In this document: in pieces, positions 8,204 through 16,091 of the stretch
Numbering within the stretch: the stretch's first letter is position 1
Layout: every line of letters begins with the position of its first letter
Assembly: GCA_002311315.1 (NCBI GenBank)
Contig: DBZZ01000009.1
Span: 8,126-28,932, forward strand
Length of the DNA stretch: 20,807 bases
Origin: Methylococcaceae bacterium UBA1147
GTDB lineage: Bacteria > Pseudomonadota > Gammaproteobacteria > Methylococcales > UBA1147
Reading direction: 5' to 3'
Position numbers and translations under genes: made by a program
The notes under the pieces: generated by a model
What the model saw: only the letters and a program-made list of their open reading frames with translations
Told to the model about the DNA's origin: nothing
Database searches by the model: none

Positions 8204-8848
8204 TTAGGCTAGCGCTTCGAAGAGCCGCCCGGAGATACTGTCGACACTCCCTACGCCGGAAATCGAATAAAACTTGAGCCGGCCCTCATTGGCCAGACTG
8301 GCGTAATAATCGACCAGGGGTTTCGTCTGATCGTGATAGACCGACAGGCGTTTGTACACGGTTTCCTCGGAATCGTCATCGCGTTGAATCAAGGGTTCGC
8401 CGGTTACATCGTCCTGCCCGGCAATACCCGGAGGATTGAATTCAATATGGTAGGTTCGCCCCGATGCCGGATGCACTCTGCGCCCGCTCATGCGCTTGAC
8501 GATCTCTTCGTCATCGACCGCGATGTCAATGACAATGTCAATTTCCACCCCCATCTTGGAAAGACCCTCGGCTTGGCCGATGGTGCGGGGAAATCCGTCG
8601 AGCAAGAAGCCGATTTTGCAGTCGTTCCGATTGATTCGCGACCGGATCAGGCCAAGGATGATATCGTCCGACATCAAGCTGCCGGCATCCATGACCTTCC
8701 TCGCTTCGACCCCCAGCGGCGTGCCTTTCCTGACCGCCTCCCGCAACATGTCTCCGGTGGAAATCTGAGGAATATTATATTTTTCCTGGATACCCGCGGC
8801 CTGGGTGCCTTTGCCAGAACCGGGACTCCCCAGCAGGATAAGTCGCAT
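8204..8848 (-). CDS. adk: Adenylate kinase
   Basis: Adenylate kinase interconverts ATP + AMP and two ADP in the cytoplasm. The 214-residue protein has the P-loop GSPGSGKG at 7–14, the AMP-binding STGDMLR at 30–36 and DGFPRT at 84–89. A LID domain from about residue 122 (SGRRVHPASGRTYH) lacks the four zinc cysteines found in Gram-positive enzymes. Length matches the 214-residue long-form bacterial enzyme. An AAAAGGT ribosome site lies 6 bases before the ATG. It sits between pgsA (99 bases upstream) and leuC (118 bases downstream), not next to secY or hemH as in some other bacteria. No convincing separate promoter was found. Confidence 0.98.
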   Translation of the reverse strand: MRLILLGSPGSGKGTQAAGIQEKYNIPQISTGDMLREAVRKGTPLGVEARKVMDAGSLMSDDIILGLIRSRINRNDCKIGFLLDGFPRTIGQAEGLSKMGVEIDIVIDIAVDDEEIVKRMSGRRVHPASGRTYHIEFNPPGIAGQDDVTGEPLIQRDDDSEETVYKRLSVYHDQTKPLVDYYASLANEGRLKFYSISGVGSVDSISGRLFEALA

Positions 8849-8947
8849 GATTTTACCTTTTGATCAGTATAAATATTGGAAACAGGTGGACTAGCGCGCC
8901 GCTATTGCCTGTAGTGGCTGGACGTCTGCAGGTTCAGATGGAATGAA

Positions 8948-9508
8948 TCAACGATGCTTCATGAAAGCCGGCCAGGCAGCACGCAGGTAGTTCATCATCG
9001 ACCAAAGCGTAAGTATCACGGCCAAGTACAGCAGGACATAGCCCACCACGCGCATTGAAATACCGAGAATTTCATCCTGATACAACAGACTTGTGATTGC
9101 TGCCATCTGGGCTGAAGTCTTTAATTTCCCGAACCAGGACACTTCTATGTGGCTCCTGATGCCTAGTTCGGCCATCCATTCCCGAAGCGAAGCAATGGTA
9201 ATTTCCCGCCCGATGATCACGGCTGCGGGTATCGCTAGGTACGGAGATGGTTCACTCTGGACGATCAGAACCAGAACCACCGCGACCATCAATTTGTCCG
9301 CGACCGGATCCAGGAATGCCCCAAACTTGGTGACCTGATCCATCTTGCGAGCCAAGTAGCCGTCAAAAAAGTCAGTACAGGCCGCCACGACGAAAATCAA
9401 CGCACTGATCGCGTGGGACGCTTCCCACGGCATATAAAAGATCACGACGAGCAACGGTATCATTGCGATCCTGATCAGGGTCAGATTGGTCGGCAGGTTC
9501 AAGTCCAT
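8948..9508 (-). CDS. pgsA: CDP-diacylglycerol–glycerol-3-phosphate 3-phosphatidyltransferase
   Basis: PgsA makes phosphatidylglycerophosphate from CDP-diacylglycerol and glycerol-3-phosphate, the committed step to phosphatidylglycerol and cardiolipin, in the inner membrane. The 186-residue protein has several hydrophobic segments. It carries the full CDP-alcohol phosphotransferase motif: Asp46, Asp49-Gly50, Ala53-Arg54, Gly63, Asp67 and Asp71 (from DFFDGYLAR to FLDPVADK). It lies 156 bases after uvrC, the same order as in E. coli and pseudomonads. The ATG at 9508 yields the usual short N-terminus (MDLNLPTNLTLIRI). The intergenic stretch before it (9509–9664) is AT-rich, but I found no -35/-10 pair good enough to call. 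Confidence 0.97.
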   Translation of the reverse strand: MDLNLPTNLTLIRIAMIPLLVVIFYMPWEASHAISALIFVVAACTDFFDGYLARKMDQVTKFGAFLDPVADKLMVAVVLVLIVQSEPSPYLAIPAAVIIGREITIASLREWMAELGIRSHIEVSWFGKLKTSAQMAAITSLLYQDEILGISMRVVGYVLLYLAVILTLWSMMNYLRAAWPAFMKHR

Positions 9509-9664
9509 CGTTGGATTTCCGTGGCTACAACTGATACGGAACCAGTCACGCCTAATACAGTCGATTTCATGTTTTTCGTGAAACGGTTAATGATACAGCA
9601 AAAATAGCAATGAAAGGGTCCCTTGCGCCCTGACGGAGGCATCGGCAAGATCGTCTGACAACAC

Positions 9665-11497
9665 CTAGTTGTGAAACGTGTCGTAGACCCGCTGGGCGAG
9701 TTGTCGGTTAATCCCATCAACTCCCCTAAGGTCGTCAACACCAGCTCGGCTGATTTCTCGCAAACCGCCGAATTGCCTGAGCAACGACTGTCTGCGCTTG
9801 GGTCCCAGACCGTCGATATTTTCCAGCACTGACTTTTTTTTAGTTTTCCCACGTCGCTGTCGGTGACCGGTGATCGCGAACCGGTGCGCCTCGTCCCGAA
9901 TATGCTGGATCAAAAGTCGAGCCGGGGCATCCCGCATGATCTTGATCGGGTGAGTATCGCCGGCGCAGTAAAGTTCTTCCATGCCCGATTTGCGAGACGG
10001 GCCCTTGGAGACTCCGATCACCATCACCCCGCTTACACCGAGTTCATTCAAAGCGGTGGTAACCGCGCTAACCTGTCCCTTTCCGCCATCAATAAAAATG
10101 ATATTCGGCGTTTGGTATTCACCCACCTGGATTCGTTTGAATCGCCGGCTGACCACCTGCGCCATGGCGCCGTAATCGTCTCCAGGCTGTATACCGCTGA
10201 TGTTGAAGCGTCTGTAGGCTGACTTAACCGGACCGTCGGTGTCAAAAACAACGCAGGATGCAACCGTCTGTTCACCTTGGGTATGACTAATGTCGAAGCA
10301 CTCAAGCCTCGAAGGGATATCGGTGAAACCGAGTTCTTCCTTGAGGCTGAAGAACCGGGCATGCAGTCCTTGCCTGTTAGAAAGCCGTGTATTCAGGGTG
10401 TTCTCAGAGTTACTGTTGGCCATTTCCAGCCATTTCAGGCGTTCACCCCGCAACCGCGTGGAAAAGACTACCGGCGTATGTGCACGGGCTTCCAGCCCCC
10501 TTTGCAGCAGGTTCAGGTTCCCGGGCGTATGGCTCAAGAGGATTTCGCGGGGAATATCCCGTTCAAGATAGTACTGGGCGATAAAGGCTTCTAGTACCGC
10601 TTCCGGAGTATGCTCTTGAGGTAGATTGGGAAAGAAAGTCTTGTCCCCGATGTGTTGTCCCTTGCGCACGTAGACCATCTTCACACAGGCCATACCGGCC
10701 CGCGAGGAACAAGCGATGATGTCCAGATCTCCCCGTTCACCGTGCACGTACTGTTTTTCCAGAACATGCCGTAGCGTTCTGATCTGATCGCGGTATCCGG
10801 CGGCTTTTTCAAATTCCAGTTCGGACGAAGCTTTTTCCATTTCACCGGCCAGTTCACCGATGATCCGGCTGCCGTCGCCCTCAAGGAACATCACCGTACG
10901 CTCAACCTGACGGCGGTAGCTATCAATGCTATCCAGACCAACGCAGGGTCCAGTGCATCGCTTGATCTGATACTGCAGGCACGGTCGCGAACGATGACTA
11001 AAAACCGAGTCCTCGCATTGGCGCACGGGAAATATCTTCTGTAACAGTTTCAGGCTTTCCCGTATTGCACCAGCACTGGGATAGGGGCCGAAATAACGCC
11101 CCTTCTTGCTCTTCGCCCCACGGTGGAAACCGACCCGTGGAAAATCCTGGTGGGTGGTGACATAGATATAAGGGTAGCTCTTGTCGTCACGCAGGCAGAT
11201 GTTGTACCGGGGCCGGTAACGCTTGATCATCTGACTCTCGAGTAGCAGCGCTTCGCTTTCTGTATGGGTTATGGTGACGTCGATGGAATGAACATGAGAC
11301 ACCATCACCTGCTGCTTCGATGCTACATTCTTTTTCCCGAAATAGCTGCTGACCCGTTTCTTCAGGTTTTTTGCCTTTCCGATATAGATGATTTTGGAAC
11401 GTGCATCCAGCATCTGGTAAACTCCTGGACGCTGGGTCAGGCTTTTCAGGAACGCCTTGATATCGAAAGTGGATCCCGACTGGATGGCTGTGGACAT
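9665..11497 (-). CDS. uvrC: Excinuclease ABC subunit C
   Basis: UvrC makes both incisions around DNA lesions in nucleotide excision repair after recruitment by UvrB. The 610-residue protein has an N-terminal GIY-YIG nuclease domain (PGVY at 24–27, YIG at 38–40, Arg48, acidic residues Glu82 and Glu87). A cysteine-containing linker (CLQYQIKRCTGPC) and a UvrB-binding UVR segment (near 205–240, LEFEKAAGYRDQI) follow. The RNase H-like second nuclease includes FDISHTQGE, and tandem helix-hairpin-helix motifs close the protein (LENIDGLGPKRRQSLL). The ATG overlaps the stop of the upstream glycosylase gene (TAATG), so the two are probably translationally coupled. pgsA follows. Length is normal. Confidence 0.98.
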   Translation of the reverse strand: MSTAIQSGSTFDIKAFLKSLTQRPGVYQMLDARSKIIYIGKAKNLKKRVSSYFGKKNVASKQQVMVSHVHSIDVTITHTESEALLLESQMIKRYRPRYNICLRDDKSYPYIYVTTHQDFPRVGFHRGAKSKKGRYFGPYPSAGAIRESLKLLQKIFPVRQCEDSVFSHRSRPCLQYQIKRCTGPCVGLDSIDSYRRQVERTVMFLEGDGSRIIGELAGEMEKASSELEFEKAAGYRDQIRTLRHVLEKQYVHGERGDLDIIACSSRAGMACVKMVYVRKGQHIGDKTFFPNLPQEHTPEAVLEAFIAQYYLERDIPREILLSHTPGNLNLLQRGLEARAHTPVVFSTRLRGERLKWLEMANSNSENTLNTRLSNRQGLHARFFSLKEELGFTDIPSRLECFDISHTQGEQTVASCVVFDTDGPVKSAYRRFNISGIQPGDDYGAMAQVVSRRFKRIQVGEYQTPNIIFIDGGKGQVSAVTTALNELGVSGVMVIGVSKGPSRKSGMEELYCAGDTHPIKIMRDAPARLLIQHIRDEAHRFAITGHRQRRGKTKKKSVLENIDGLGPKRRQSLLRQFGGLREISRAGVDDLRGVDGINRQLAQRVYDTFHN

Positions 11498-12132
11498 TAC
11501 TCGATCAGACCTCTAACCGTTTGAAAAATATCCTGAAACATACCCAGTGTCAGACACCTGGTTTGAACGTTGTAACGACTACAATGATAGGAATCGACAA
11601 GAAACCGTCCGGGAACAAGATTATGGATCCGGTGATGAGAAAACACAAAACCCTTTTGACGCAGTTCGGTGGTCTGAATTACCGCCCTGTGCGCAACCTG
11701 CCCCAGCGCAAGGATAACCCCGTCTGTTGGCAGCAGGGAAATCTCGAGCTTCAGAAAACCGTTGCAGTTGCTGACTTCCTGTCCAATAGGATGGTTTTTC
11801 GGCGGCAAGCACTGAACCGCATTTGTTATCCGGGCCTCATAAAGGAGAAGCCCGTCGCCGGCCGCCCTGGAGTCGGGTCCGTTACTGAAGCCGAATTCGT
11901 ACAATACCCGAAAAAGGAGTTTTCCCGCCTCATCTCCGGTAAAAGGACGTCCGCTTGCATTCGCACCATGCAATCCTGGCGCAAGTCCCACGATTAGAAG
12001 TTTCGGTCTTGCAACCCCGAAGGCCGGAACAGGCCTCGAGTGATAGGATGGATATTGATCCCTGACCCGGGAAAGATGGTCCGCCAACCGTGGACATTTC
12101 CTACAATTAGGGTCGAAATTCTGTCCCGCCAT
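11497..12132 (-). CDS. Uracil-DNA glycosylase, family 5-like (UdgB), iron-sulphur
   Basis: This protein belongs to the uracil-DNA glycosylase superfamily and probably removes uracil or other deaminated bases from DNA. From the ATG at 12132 it has 211 residues. Cys10, Cys13, Cys108 and Cys123 are placed to hold a [4Fe-4S] cluster. Motif 1 is GLAPGLHGA (49–57) followed by GRPFTGD, the family-5 type lacking the catalytic Asp/Asn of family 1. Motif 2 is SYHCSRYN (181–188), where many UdgB proteins have SYHPSQQN; the catalytic-loop histidine is kept. An in-frame TTG at 12144 would add four residues, but neither start has a clear ribosome site. It follows the pnp terminator and overlaps uvrC by one base, which suggests a joint DNA-repair role. 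Confidence 0.88.
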   Translation of the reverse strand: MAGQNFDPNCRKCPRLADHLSRVRDQYPSYHSRPVPAFGVARPKLLIVGLAPGLHGANASGRPFTGDEAGKLLFRVLYEFGFSNGPDSRAAGDGLLLYEARITNAVQCLPPKNHPIGQEVSNCNGFLKLEISLLPTDGVILALGQVAHRAVIQTTELRQKGFVFSHHRIHNLVPGRFLVDSYHCSRYNVQTRCLTLGMFQDIFQTVRGLIE

Positions 12133-12154
12133 TTCAATCAACAATTTAGAACCA

Positions 12155-12184
12155 GATAAAAGGGCCCGTACGGGCCCTTTTATC
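12155..12184 (-). terminator. Intrinsic terminator of the rimP–pnp operon (perfect 30-bp palindrome)
   Basis: The whole segment is its own reverse complement: GATAAAA, GGGCCC, GTAC, GGGCCC, TTTTATC. In the minus-strand transcript a 6-bp GC stem with a GTAC loop (extendable by A–U pairs) is followed by UUUUAU, a standard intrinsic terminator. It lies 31 bases after the pnp stop. Because it is symmetric it would also work on the plus strand. Confidence 0.93.
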
Positions 12185-12205
12185 GAAAACGGTCGAGCAA
12201 ATCAA
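12177..12205 (-). promoter_or_regulatory. Candidate promoter of udg–uvrC overlapping the pnp terminator
   Basis: On the minus strand TTGATT (12205–12200) and TAAAAG (12182–12177) are 17 bases apart, each matching four of six consensus bases. The -10 lies in the first arm of the terminator palindrome. Transcription would start near 12170, inside the palindrome, leaving a leader of about 38 bases before the udg ATG. It is a sequence-only prediction. Confidence 0.4.
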
Positions 12206-12215
12206 CCGATCGGGT

Positions 12216-14288
12216 TCATTCGACAGCTTTCATGCTCAATCGGACACGCCCCTGGCGATCAATTTCAAGCACCTTGACCTTAACGATGTCACCTTCACTC
12301 AGTTTGTCAGTGACCTTTTCCACATGATCATTGGATATCTGGGAAATGTGTACCAAACCATCCTTACCCGGCAAAACAGTCACAAAGGCACCGAAATCCA
12401 TGATCCTGGCCACCCGGCCCTCATAGATATTGCCGACTTCGACATCCGCGGTAATTTCCTCAATCTGCTTGCGCGCCGCCATACCCGCTTGCCTATCGGT
12501 AGAAGCCACCTTGATCACCCCGTCATCAGTAATGTCGATCGTTGCACCCGTTGCCTCAGTGATACTGCGGATAGTCGACCCGCCTTTGCCGATTACATCA
12601 CGAATCTTGCTTGGGTCGATCGTGAAGGTGATGATTCTGGGAGCAAACTCCGACATTTCTTCCCGCGGGGCAGGCAGGACTTCGTTCATCTTGCCGAGGA
12701 TGTGCATGCGGCCCTGTTTTGCCTGCTCCAGCGCCTTCTCCATGATCTCCGCGGTGATCCCATCGATCTTGATGTCCATCTGCAATGCCGTAATCCCGTC
12801 TTTGGTCCCGGCAACCTTGAAGTCCATGTCGCCAAGGTGATCCTCGTCGCCCATGATGTCCGACAGAACTGTGAAGTTGTTGCCTTCCTTGATCAGGCCC
12901 ATGGCAATCCCGGCAACTGGCGCTTTGATTGGAACCCCTGCGTCCATCAGTGCAAGACTGGTACCGCAGACCGAAGCCATTGAACTCGATCCGTTCGACT
13001 CGGTGATCTCCGACACCACCCGGAGAACATAAGGAAACCGTTCCATATCGGGAACCACGGCCAAGATCCCTCGTTTCGCCAGCCGACCATGACCGATTTC
13101 GCGGCGCTTAGGTGATCCAACGAAACCAGTTTCGCCCACGCAGAAAGGCGGAAAGTTGTAATGCAGCATGAAGCGTTCTTTGTATTCACCCGCCAGCGCA
13201 TCGATGATCTGCGAATCGCGTTCGGTTCCAAGAGTCGCCGTCACGATAGCCTGGGTTTCGCCGCGGGTAAACAGCGCGGACCCATGGGCTCGCGGCAAAA
13301 CGCCGGTTCGAATGGAAATAGGTCGCACTGTGGAATTGTCCCTGCCGTCGATTCGGTTTTCACCGGAAATAATTCTGCTGCGGACAATGCTCTTTTCCAG
13401 TTTTTCCAGTTCGCCGCGAATTTCGGCTTCCTGAAACTGCTCATCGGCTGTCAAGGCGTCAATCGCTGCAGTACGAATTTCCTTGAGCTGTTCTTGGCGA
13501 TCCAGTTTTTCGGCAACCTGGTAGGCTGCTGCGACCTGAGGCTCACAGTGTGCACGAACGGCGTTTGCAAGTACTTCGTTCTTTTCCGGTGCCGACCAGT
13601 CCACTTTGGGCTTGTCAACTTCGGCAGCAAGTTCTTCAATCGTGTCGATTGCGTTCTGCATCTGTTGATGACCGAACAGGACCGCGCCCAGCATCTGTTC
13701 CTCAGTCAGTTCACGCGCTTCCGATTCAACCATCAGCACTGCGTTTCTGGTTCCTGCAACGACAAGGTCAAGATCGGAATCCTTGATCTGGCTTTTGTTC
13801 GGATTCAGCAGATATTGACCATCACGGAATCCAACACGGGCCGCGCCCAGCGGGCCGTTAAACGGCAGACCTGAAATGGCCAGTGCCGCCGAAGCACCAA
13901 GAATCGCAACGACGTCCGGATCAACCTCCGGGTTGAGGGACATGACTGTCGCAATAATCTGGACTTCATTGGTGAATCCATCCGGAAACAGTGGTCTGAT
14001 CGGCCGGTCAATCAGGCGACATGTCAGTGTTTCCTTTTCAGCAGGGCGGCCTTCGCGCTTGAAGAAACCTCCCGGAATTTTTCCGGCAGCATAGGTTTTC
14101 TCCTGGTAATTAACCGTCAACGGGAAAAAATCCCGCCCGCCATCTCCAGTTTTTCCGACAACGGTCACAAGCAGGACGGTATCGGCCATGTTAATAAGAA
14201 CAGCTCCATCTGCCTGGCGGGCAATTTCACCGGTTTCCATGGCGACACGGTGTTCGCCGTACTGAAATTCTTTCCGAATCGGGTTCAC
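12216..14288 (-). CDS. pnp: Polyribonucleotide nucleotidyltransferase (PNPase)
   Basis: PNPase degrades RNA 3'→5' with phosphate and is a trimeric core of the RNA degradosome. The 690-residue protein has two RNase PH-like domains (YAAGKIPGGFFKREGRP near the N-terminus, FCVGETGFVGSPKRREIGHG in the second). A KH domain spans about 555–617 with GKGG at 567–570, and an S1 domain spans 618–690 ending RVRLSMKAVE. The start codon is GTG at 14288, with AGGA 8 bases upstream; it gives the expected N-terminus MNPIRKEFQYG. It ends the operon and follows rpsO after only 39 bases. No strong hairpin for RNase III control is visible in that spacer. Length is slightly short of the E. coli enzyme but complete. 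Confidence 0.98.
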   Translation of the reverse strand: MNPIRKEFQYGEHRVAMETGEIARQADGAVLINMADTVLLVTVVGKTGDGGRDFFPLTVNYQEKTYAAGKIPGGFFKREGRPAEKETLTCRLIDRPIRPLFPDGFTNEVQIIATVMSLNPEVDPDVVAILGASAALAISGLPFNGPLGAARVGFRDGQYLLNPNKSQIKDSDLDLVVAGTRNAVLMVESEARELTEEQMLGAVLFGHQQMQNAIDTIEELAAEVDKPKVDWSAPEKNEVLANAVRAHCEPQVAAAYQVAEKLDRQEQLKEIRTAAIDALTADEQFQEAEIRGELEKLEKSIVRSRIISGENRIDGRDNSTVRPISIRTGVLPRAHGSALFTRGETQAIVTATLGTERDSQIIDALAGEYKERFMLHYNFPPFCVGETGFVGSPKRREIGHGRLAKRGILAVVPDMERFPYVLRVVSEITESNGSSSMASVCGTSLALMDAGVPIKAPVAGIAMGLIKEGNNFTVLSDIMGDEDHLGDMDFKVAGTKDGITALQMDIKIDGITAEIMEKALEQAKQGRMHILGKMNEVLPAPREEMSEFAPRIITFTIDPSKIRDVIGKGGSTIRSITEATGATIDITDDGVIKVASTDRQAGMAARKQIEEITADVEVGNIYEGRVARIMDFGAFVTVLPGKDGLVHISQISNDHVEKVTDKLSEGDIVKVKVLEIDRQGRVRLSMKAVE

Positions 14289-14327
14289 AGTTTTTTCCTA
14301 AATTATGTATTCGTTAAAATAGCTACG

Positions 14328-14597
14328 TTACTTACGCAATCCCAATCGTTGAATAAGTGACTTGTATCGTTCCCCGGATTTTCTTTTCAGGTAGTCCAGC
14401 AATGTACGCCTCTGATTGACCATCCGGATCAGCCCTCTCCTCGAATGATGATCTTTCTTGTGTTCCGCAAAATGGGAAGTGAGATGGACGATGCGGTCCG
14501 TCAGAAGAGCGACCTGGACCTCTGGAGACCCTGTATCCGTCGGTGAAAGTCGGTATTCTTCGATCACCGGCCCTTTTCGTTCTGCGCTGAATGGCAT
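14328..14597 (-). CDS. rpsO: 30S ribosomal protein S15
   Basis: S15 binds 16S rRNA early in assembly of the 30S platform. The 89-residue product contains the nearly invariant block HFAEHKKDHHSRRGL and continues RMVNQRRTLLDYLKRKSGERY. The ATG at 14597 gives the standard 89-residue length and has GGAG 9 bases upstream. An upstream in-frame TTG (14612) lies within that ribosome site and is rejected. A promoter-like element precedes the gene in the 116-base gap after truB, consistent with extra transcription of rpsO–pnp. There is no terminator between rpsO and pnp, so the two should be co-transcribed. Confidence 0.98.
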   Translation of the reverse strand: MPFSAERKGPVIEEYRLSPTDTGSPEVQVALLTDRIVHLTSHFAEHKKDHHSRRGLIRMVNQRRTLLDYLKRKSGERYKSLIQRLGLRK

Positions 14598-14635
14598 GTA
14601 ATTAGACTCCAAATTAGTTGAAACAAAACCGGGTC

Positions 14636-14664
14636 ATTCTACCCTTCGATTCTAGATTGAACAA
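14636..14664 (-). promoter_or_regulatory. Candidate internal promoter for rpsO–pnp
   Basis: On the minus strand TTGTTC (14664–14659) and TAGAAT (14641–14636, five of six consensus -10 bases) are separated by 17 bases in the gap between truB and rpsO. A start near 14629 gives a leader of about 30 bases. E. coli also has an rpsO promoter at this place, which supports the call. Confidence 0.5.
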
Positions 14665-14713
14665 CTTTTGCAAAAATCGGCTGGACATCGACGGCCCTTG
14701 CCCCGATTAAGAC

Positions 14714-15637
14714 TCACTGACCGGCCCCGGTTGACCGAAGAAATAGTTTTCGCGGAGCGATCCGGTTGTCCGGCAACACCTCTCCCATTCCCAGAAAATG
14801 ACTGTCCGGGGTATACATCCTTACCCAGCCCTGGACTGACTTCTCGGGAGCCAAGACCGACTGCCCCAGGCTGGCACTCCATGCCGATTCTGCAGACAAT
14901 TCAAGTCTCGGCCACTCGCCCACTGCCTGGTCAATCGGCAACAGACACACGGATTCCCTGTCTTCGCTAACAATAGTTTCGAGACCCTGGATAGTCCAGG
15001 AGTTCTCTATCCGGAACTGCCCGACCCCGGTGCGCCGCAGGCTGTCGATATGGGCACCGCAGCCGATGGCTTCACCAATCGATTCTGCTAGGGTCCGGAT
15101 ATAGGTCCCCTTCGAGCACGAAACCCGCAAGGACAGGAGATCCCCGGAACAAGCGAGAAATTCAAGATCGTAGATGGTGATGGTGCGCGGCTTCCGTTCG
15201 ACTTCGATACCCTTGCGCGCCAATTCGTAAAGCCGAACTCCGTTTTGCTTCAACGCCGAATACATTGGCGGAACCTGACTGATGCTCCCGGTTAGGGCTG
15301 ACAACACCGGCTTCAGAGCGGATTCGTCCAGCACGGGAACCGGCTTTTGCTCGAGGATCTTACCTTCTGTATCACCGGTTGTTGTTGTTCGGCCCAGTCG
15401 GATATCCACCTGATAAGCCTTGCTGGTATCCAGCAAGAAGGCGGAAAGCCGCGTGGCCTGGCCAAAACAGATCGGTAATAGTCCGGTAGCAAGCGGATCC
15501 AGGCTGCCCGTATGTCCCGCCTTGGCAGCATTGAACAATCTTCTGACTTCCTGTAGCGCCTGATTGGATGATATCCCCGATCGTTTATCTAGTAACAGAA
15601 ATCCATCCAATTTCCGACCGCGGTTACGCCTTCTCAT
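14714..15637 (-). CDS. truB: tRNA pseudouridine(55) synthase
   Basis: TruB isomerises U55 to pseudouridine in the T-loop of tRNAs and also acts as a tRNA chaperone. The 307-residue protein has the N-terminal GFLLLDKRSGISSN and the catalytic motif AGHTGSLDPLATGLLP with Asp47 as the nucleophile. The later motif SCSKGTYIRTLAESIG is also family-typical. The C-terminal part from about 250 fits a PUA-like domain. The ATG overlaps the rbfA stop (ATGA), and GAGG in the rbfA 3' end can serve as ribosome site, so translation is coupled. Length is close to that of the E. coli protein. Confidence 0.98.
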   Translation of the reverse strand: MRRRNRGRKLDGFLLLDKRSGISSNQALQEVRRLFNAAKAGHTGSLDPLATGLLPICFGQATRLSAFLLDTSKAYQVDIRLGRTTTTGDTEGKILEQKPVPVLDESALKPVLSALTGSISQVPPMYSALKQNGVRLYELARKGIEVERKPRTITIYDLEFLACSGDLLSLRVSCSKGTYIRTLAESIGEAIGCGAHIDSLRRTGVGQFRIENSWTIQGLETIVSEDRESVCLLPIDQAVGEWPRLELSAESAWSASLGQSVLAPEKSVQGWVRMYTPDSHFLGMGEVLPDNRIAPRKLFLRSTGAGQ

Positions 15638-16014
15638 TCCGTTTCGCCCTCGTTTTGTGCTGAATCCGTCTCGTGAGCATTGAGCAATTGTTCAATCCTC
15701 ATTCCCTTTTCGATCGAGGTATCGTGGATAAAACGCAATTCGGGAAGAACCCGCATTCTCATCCGCTTAGCCAGCTGGCGACGGATGAAAGGGATCGATT
15801 GGTCTATAATGTTGCGGTTCTTTTCGACCTGATCATGCCCCTTCCCAAGTATTGTGAAATACACTTTGGCGACCGAAAGGTCCCTTGTCAAATCAACCTC
15901 ACTGACCGTCATGAACCCAAGTCTCGGATCCTTCAGCTCGGTCTGGAGGATGGAGGCAAGTTCTCGCCGAATCTGCGAGGCGACTCGCTGGTTACGAGTA
16001 AATTCCCTGGGCAT
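15634..16014 (-). CDS. rbfA: 30S ribosome-binding factor A
   Basis: RbfA binds the 30S subunit near helix 1 of 16S rRNA and is needed for late maturation and cold adaptation. The 126-residue sequence opens MPREFTRNQRVASQIRREL and has the conserved segments LKDPRLGFMTVSEVDLTRDL and LAKRMRMRVLPELRFIHDTS, which form its KH-like fold. The acidic, probably disordered tail (about 114–126) is typical. It follows infB after 77 bases with no clear promoter and no strong ribosome site (TTCTACGAT before the ATG). It overlaps truB by four bases. Confidence 0.97.
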   Translation of the reverse strand: MPREFTRNQRVASQIRRELASILQTELKDPRLGFMTVSEVDLTRDLSVAKVYFTILGKGHDQVEKNRNIIDQSIPFIRRQLAKRMRMRVLPELRFIHDTSIEKGMRIEQLLNAHETDSAQNEGETE

Positions 16015-16091
16015 ATCGTAGAAATATCAGACGATTTTCACAAAAGGTACGTGGAACAATTTCAGTGGCATCAAACCAGTGAGGGGCTCGG

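Noticed and set aside
9509..9664. Possible pgsA promoter and the AAGGGACCCTT symmetric sequence
   Set aside because: TATCAT could be a -10, but no acceptable -35 lies 16–18 bases upstream. The symmetric sequence leaves a one-base loop, so it cannot fold as a hairpin terminator.
13161..13874. Plus-strand open frame of 237 codons opposite pnp
   Set aside because: It is antisense to conserved pnp codons, and its composition (many Phe, Cys, Arg and Asn) is that of a shadow frame. pnp covers the interval fully.
14598..14612. TTG start five codons upstream of the rpsO ATG
   Set aside because: The TTG is part of the TTGGAG ribosome site, and the ATG gives the universal 89-residue S15.
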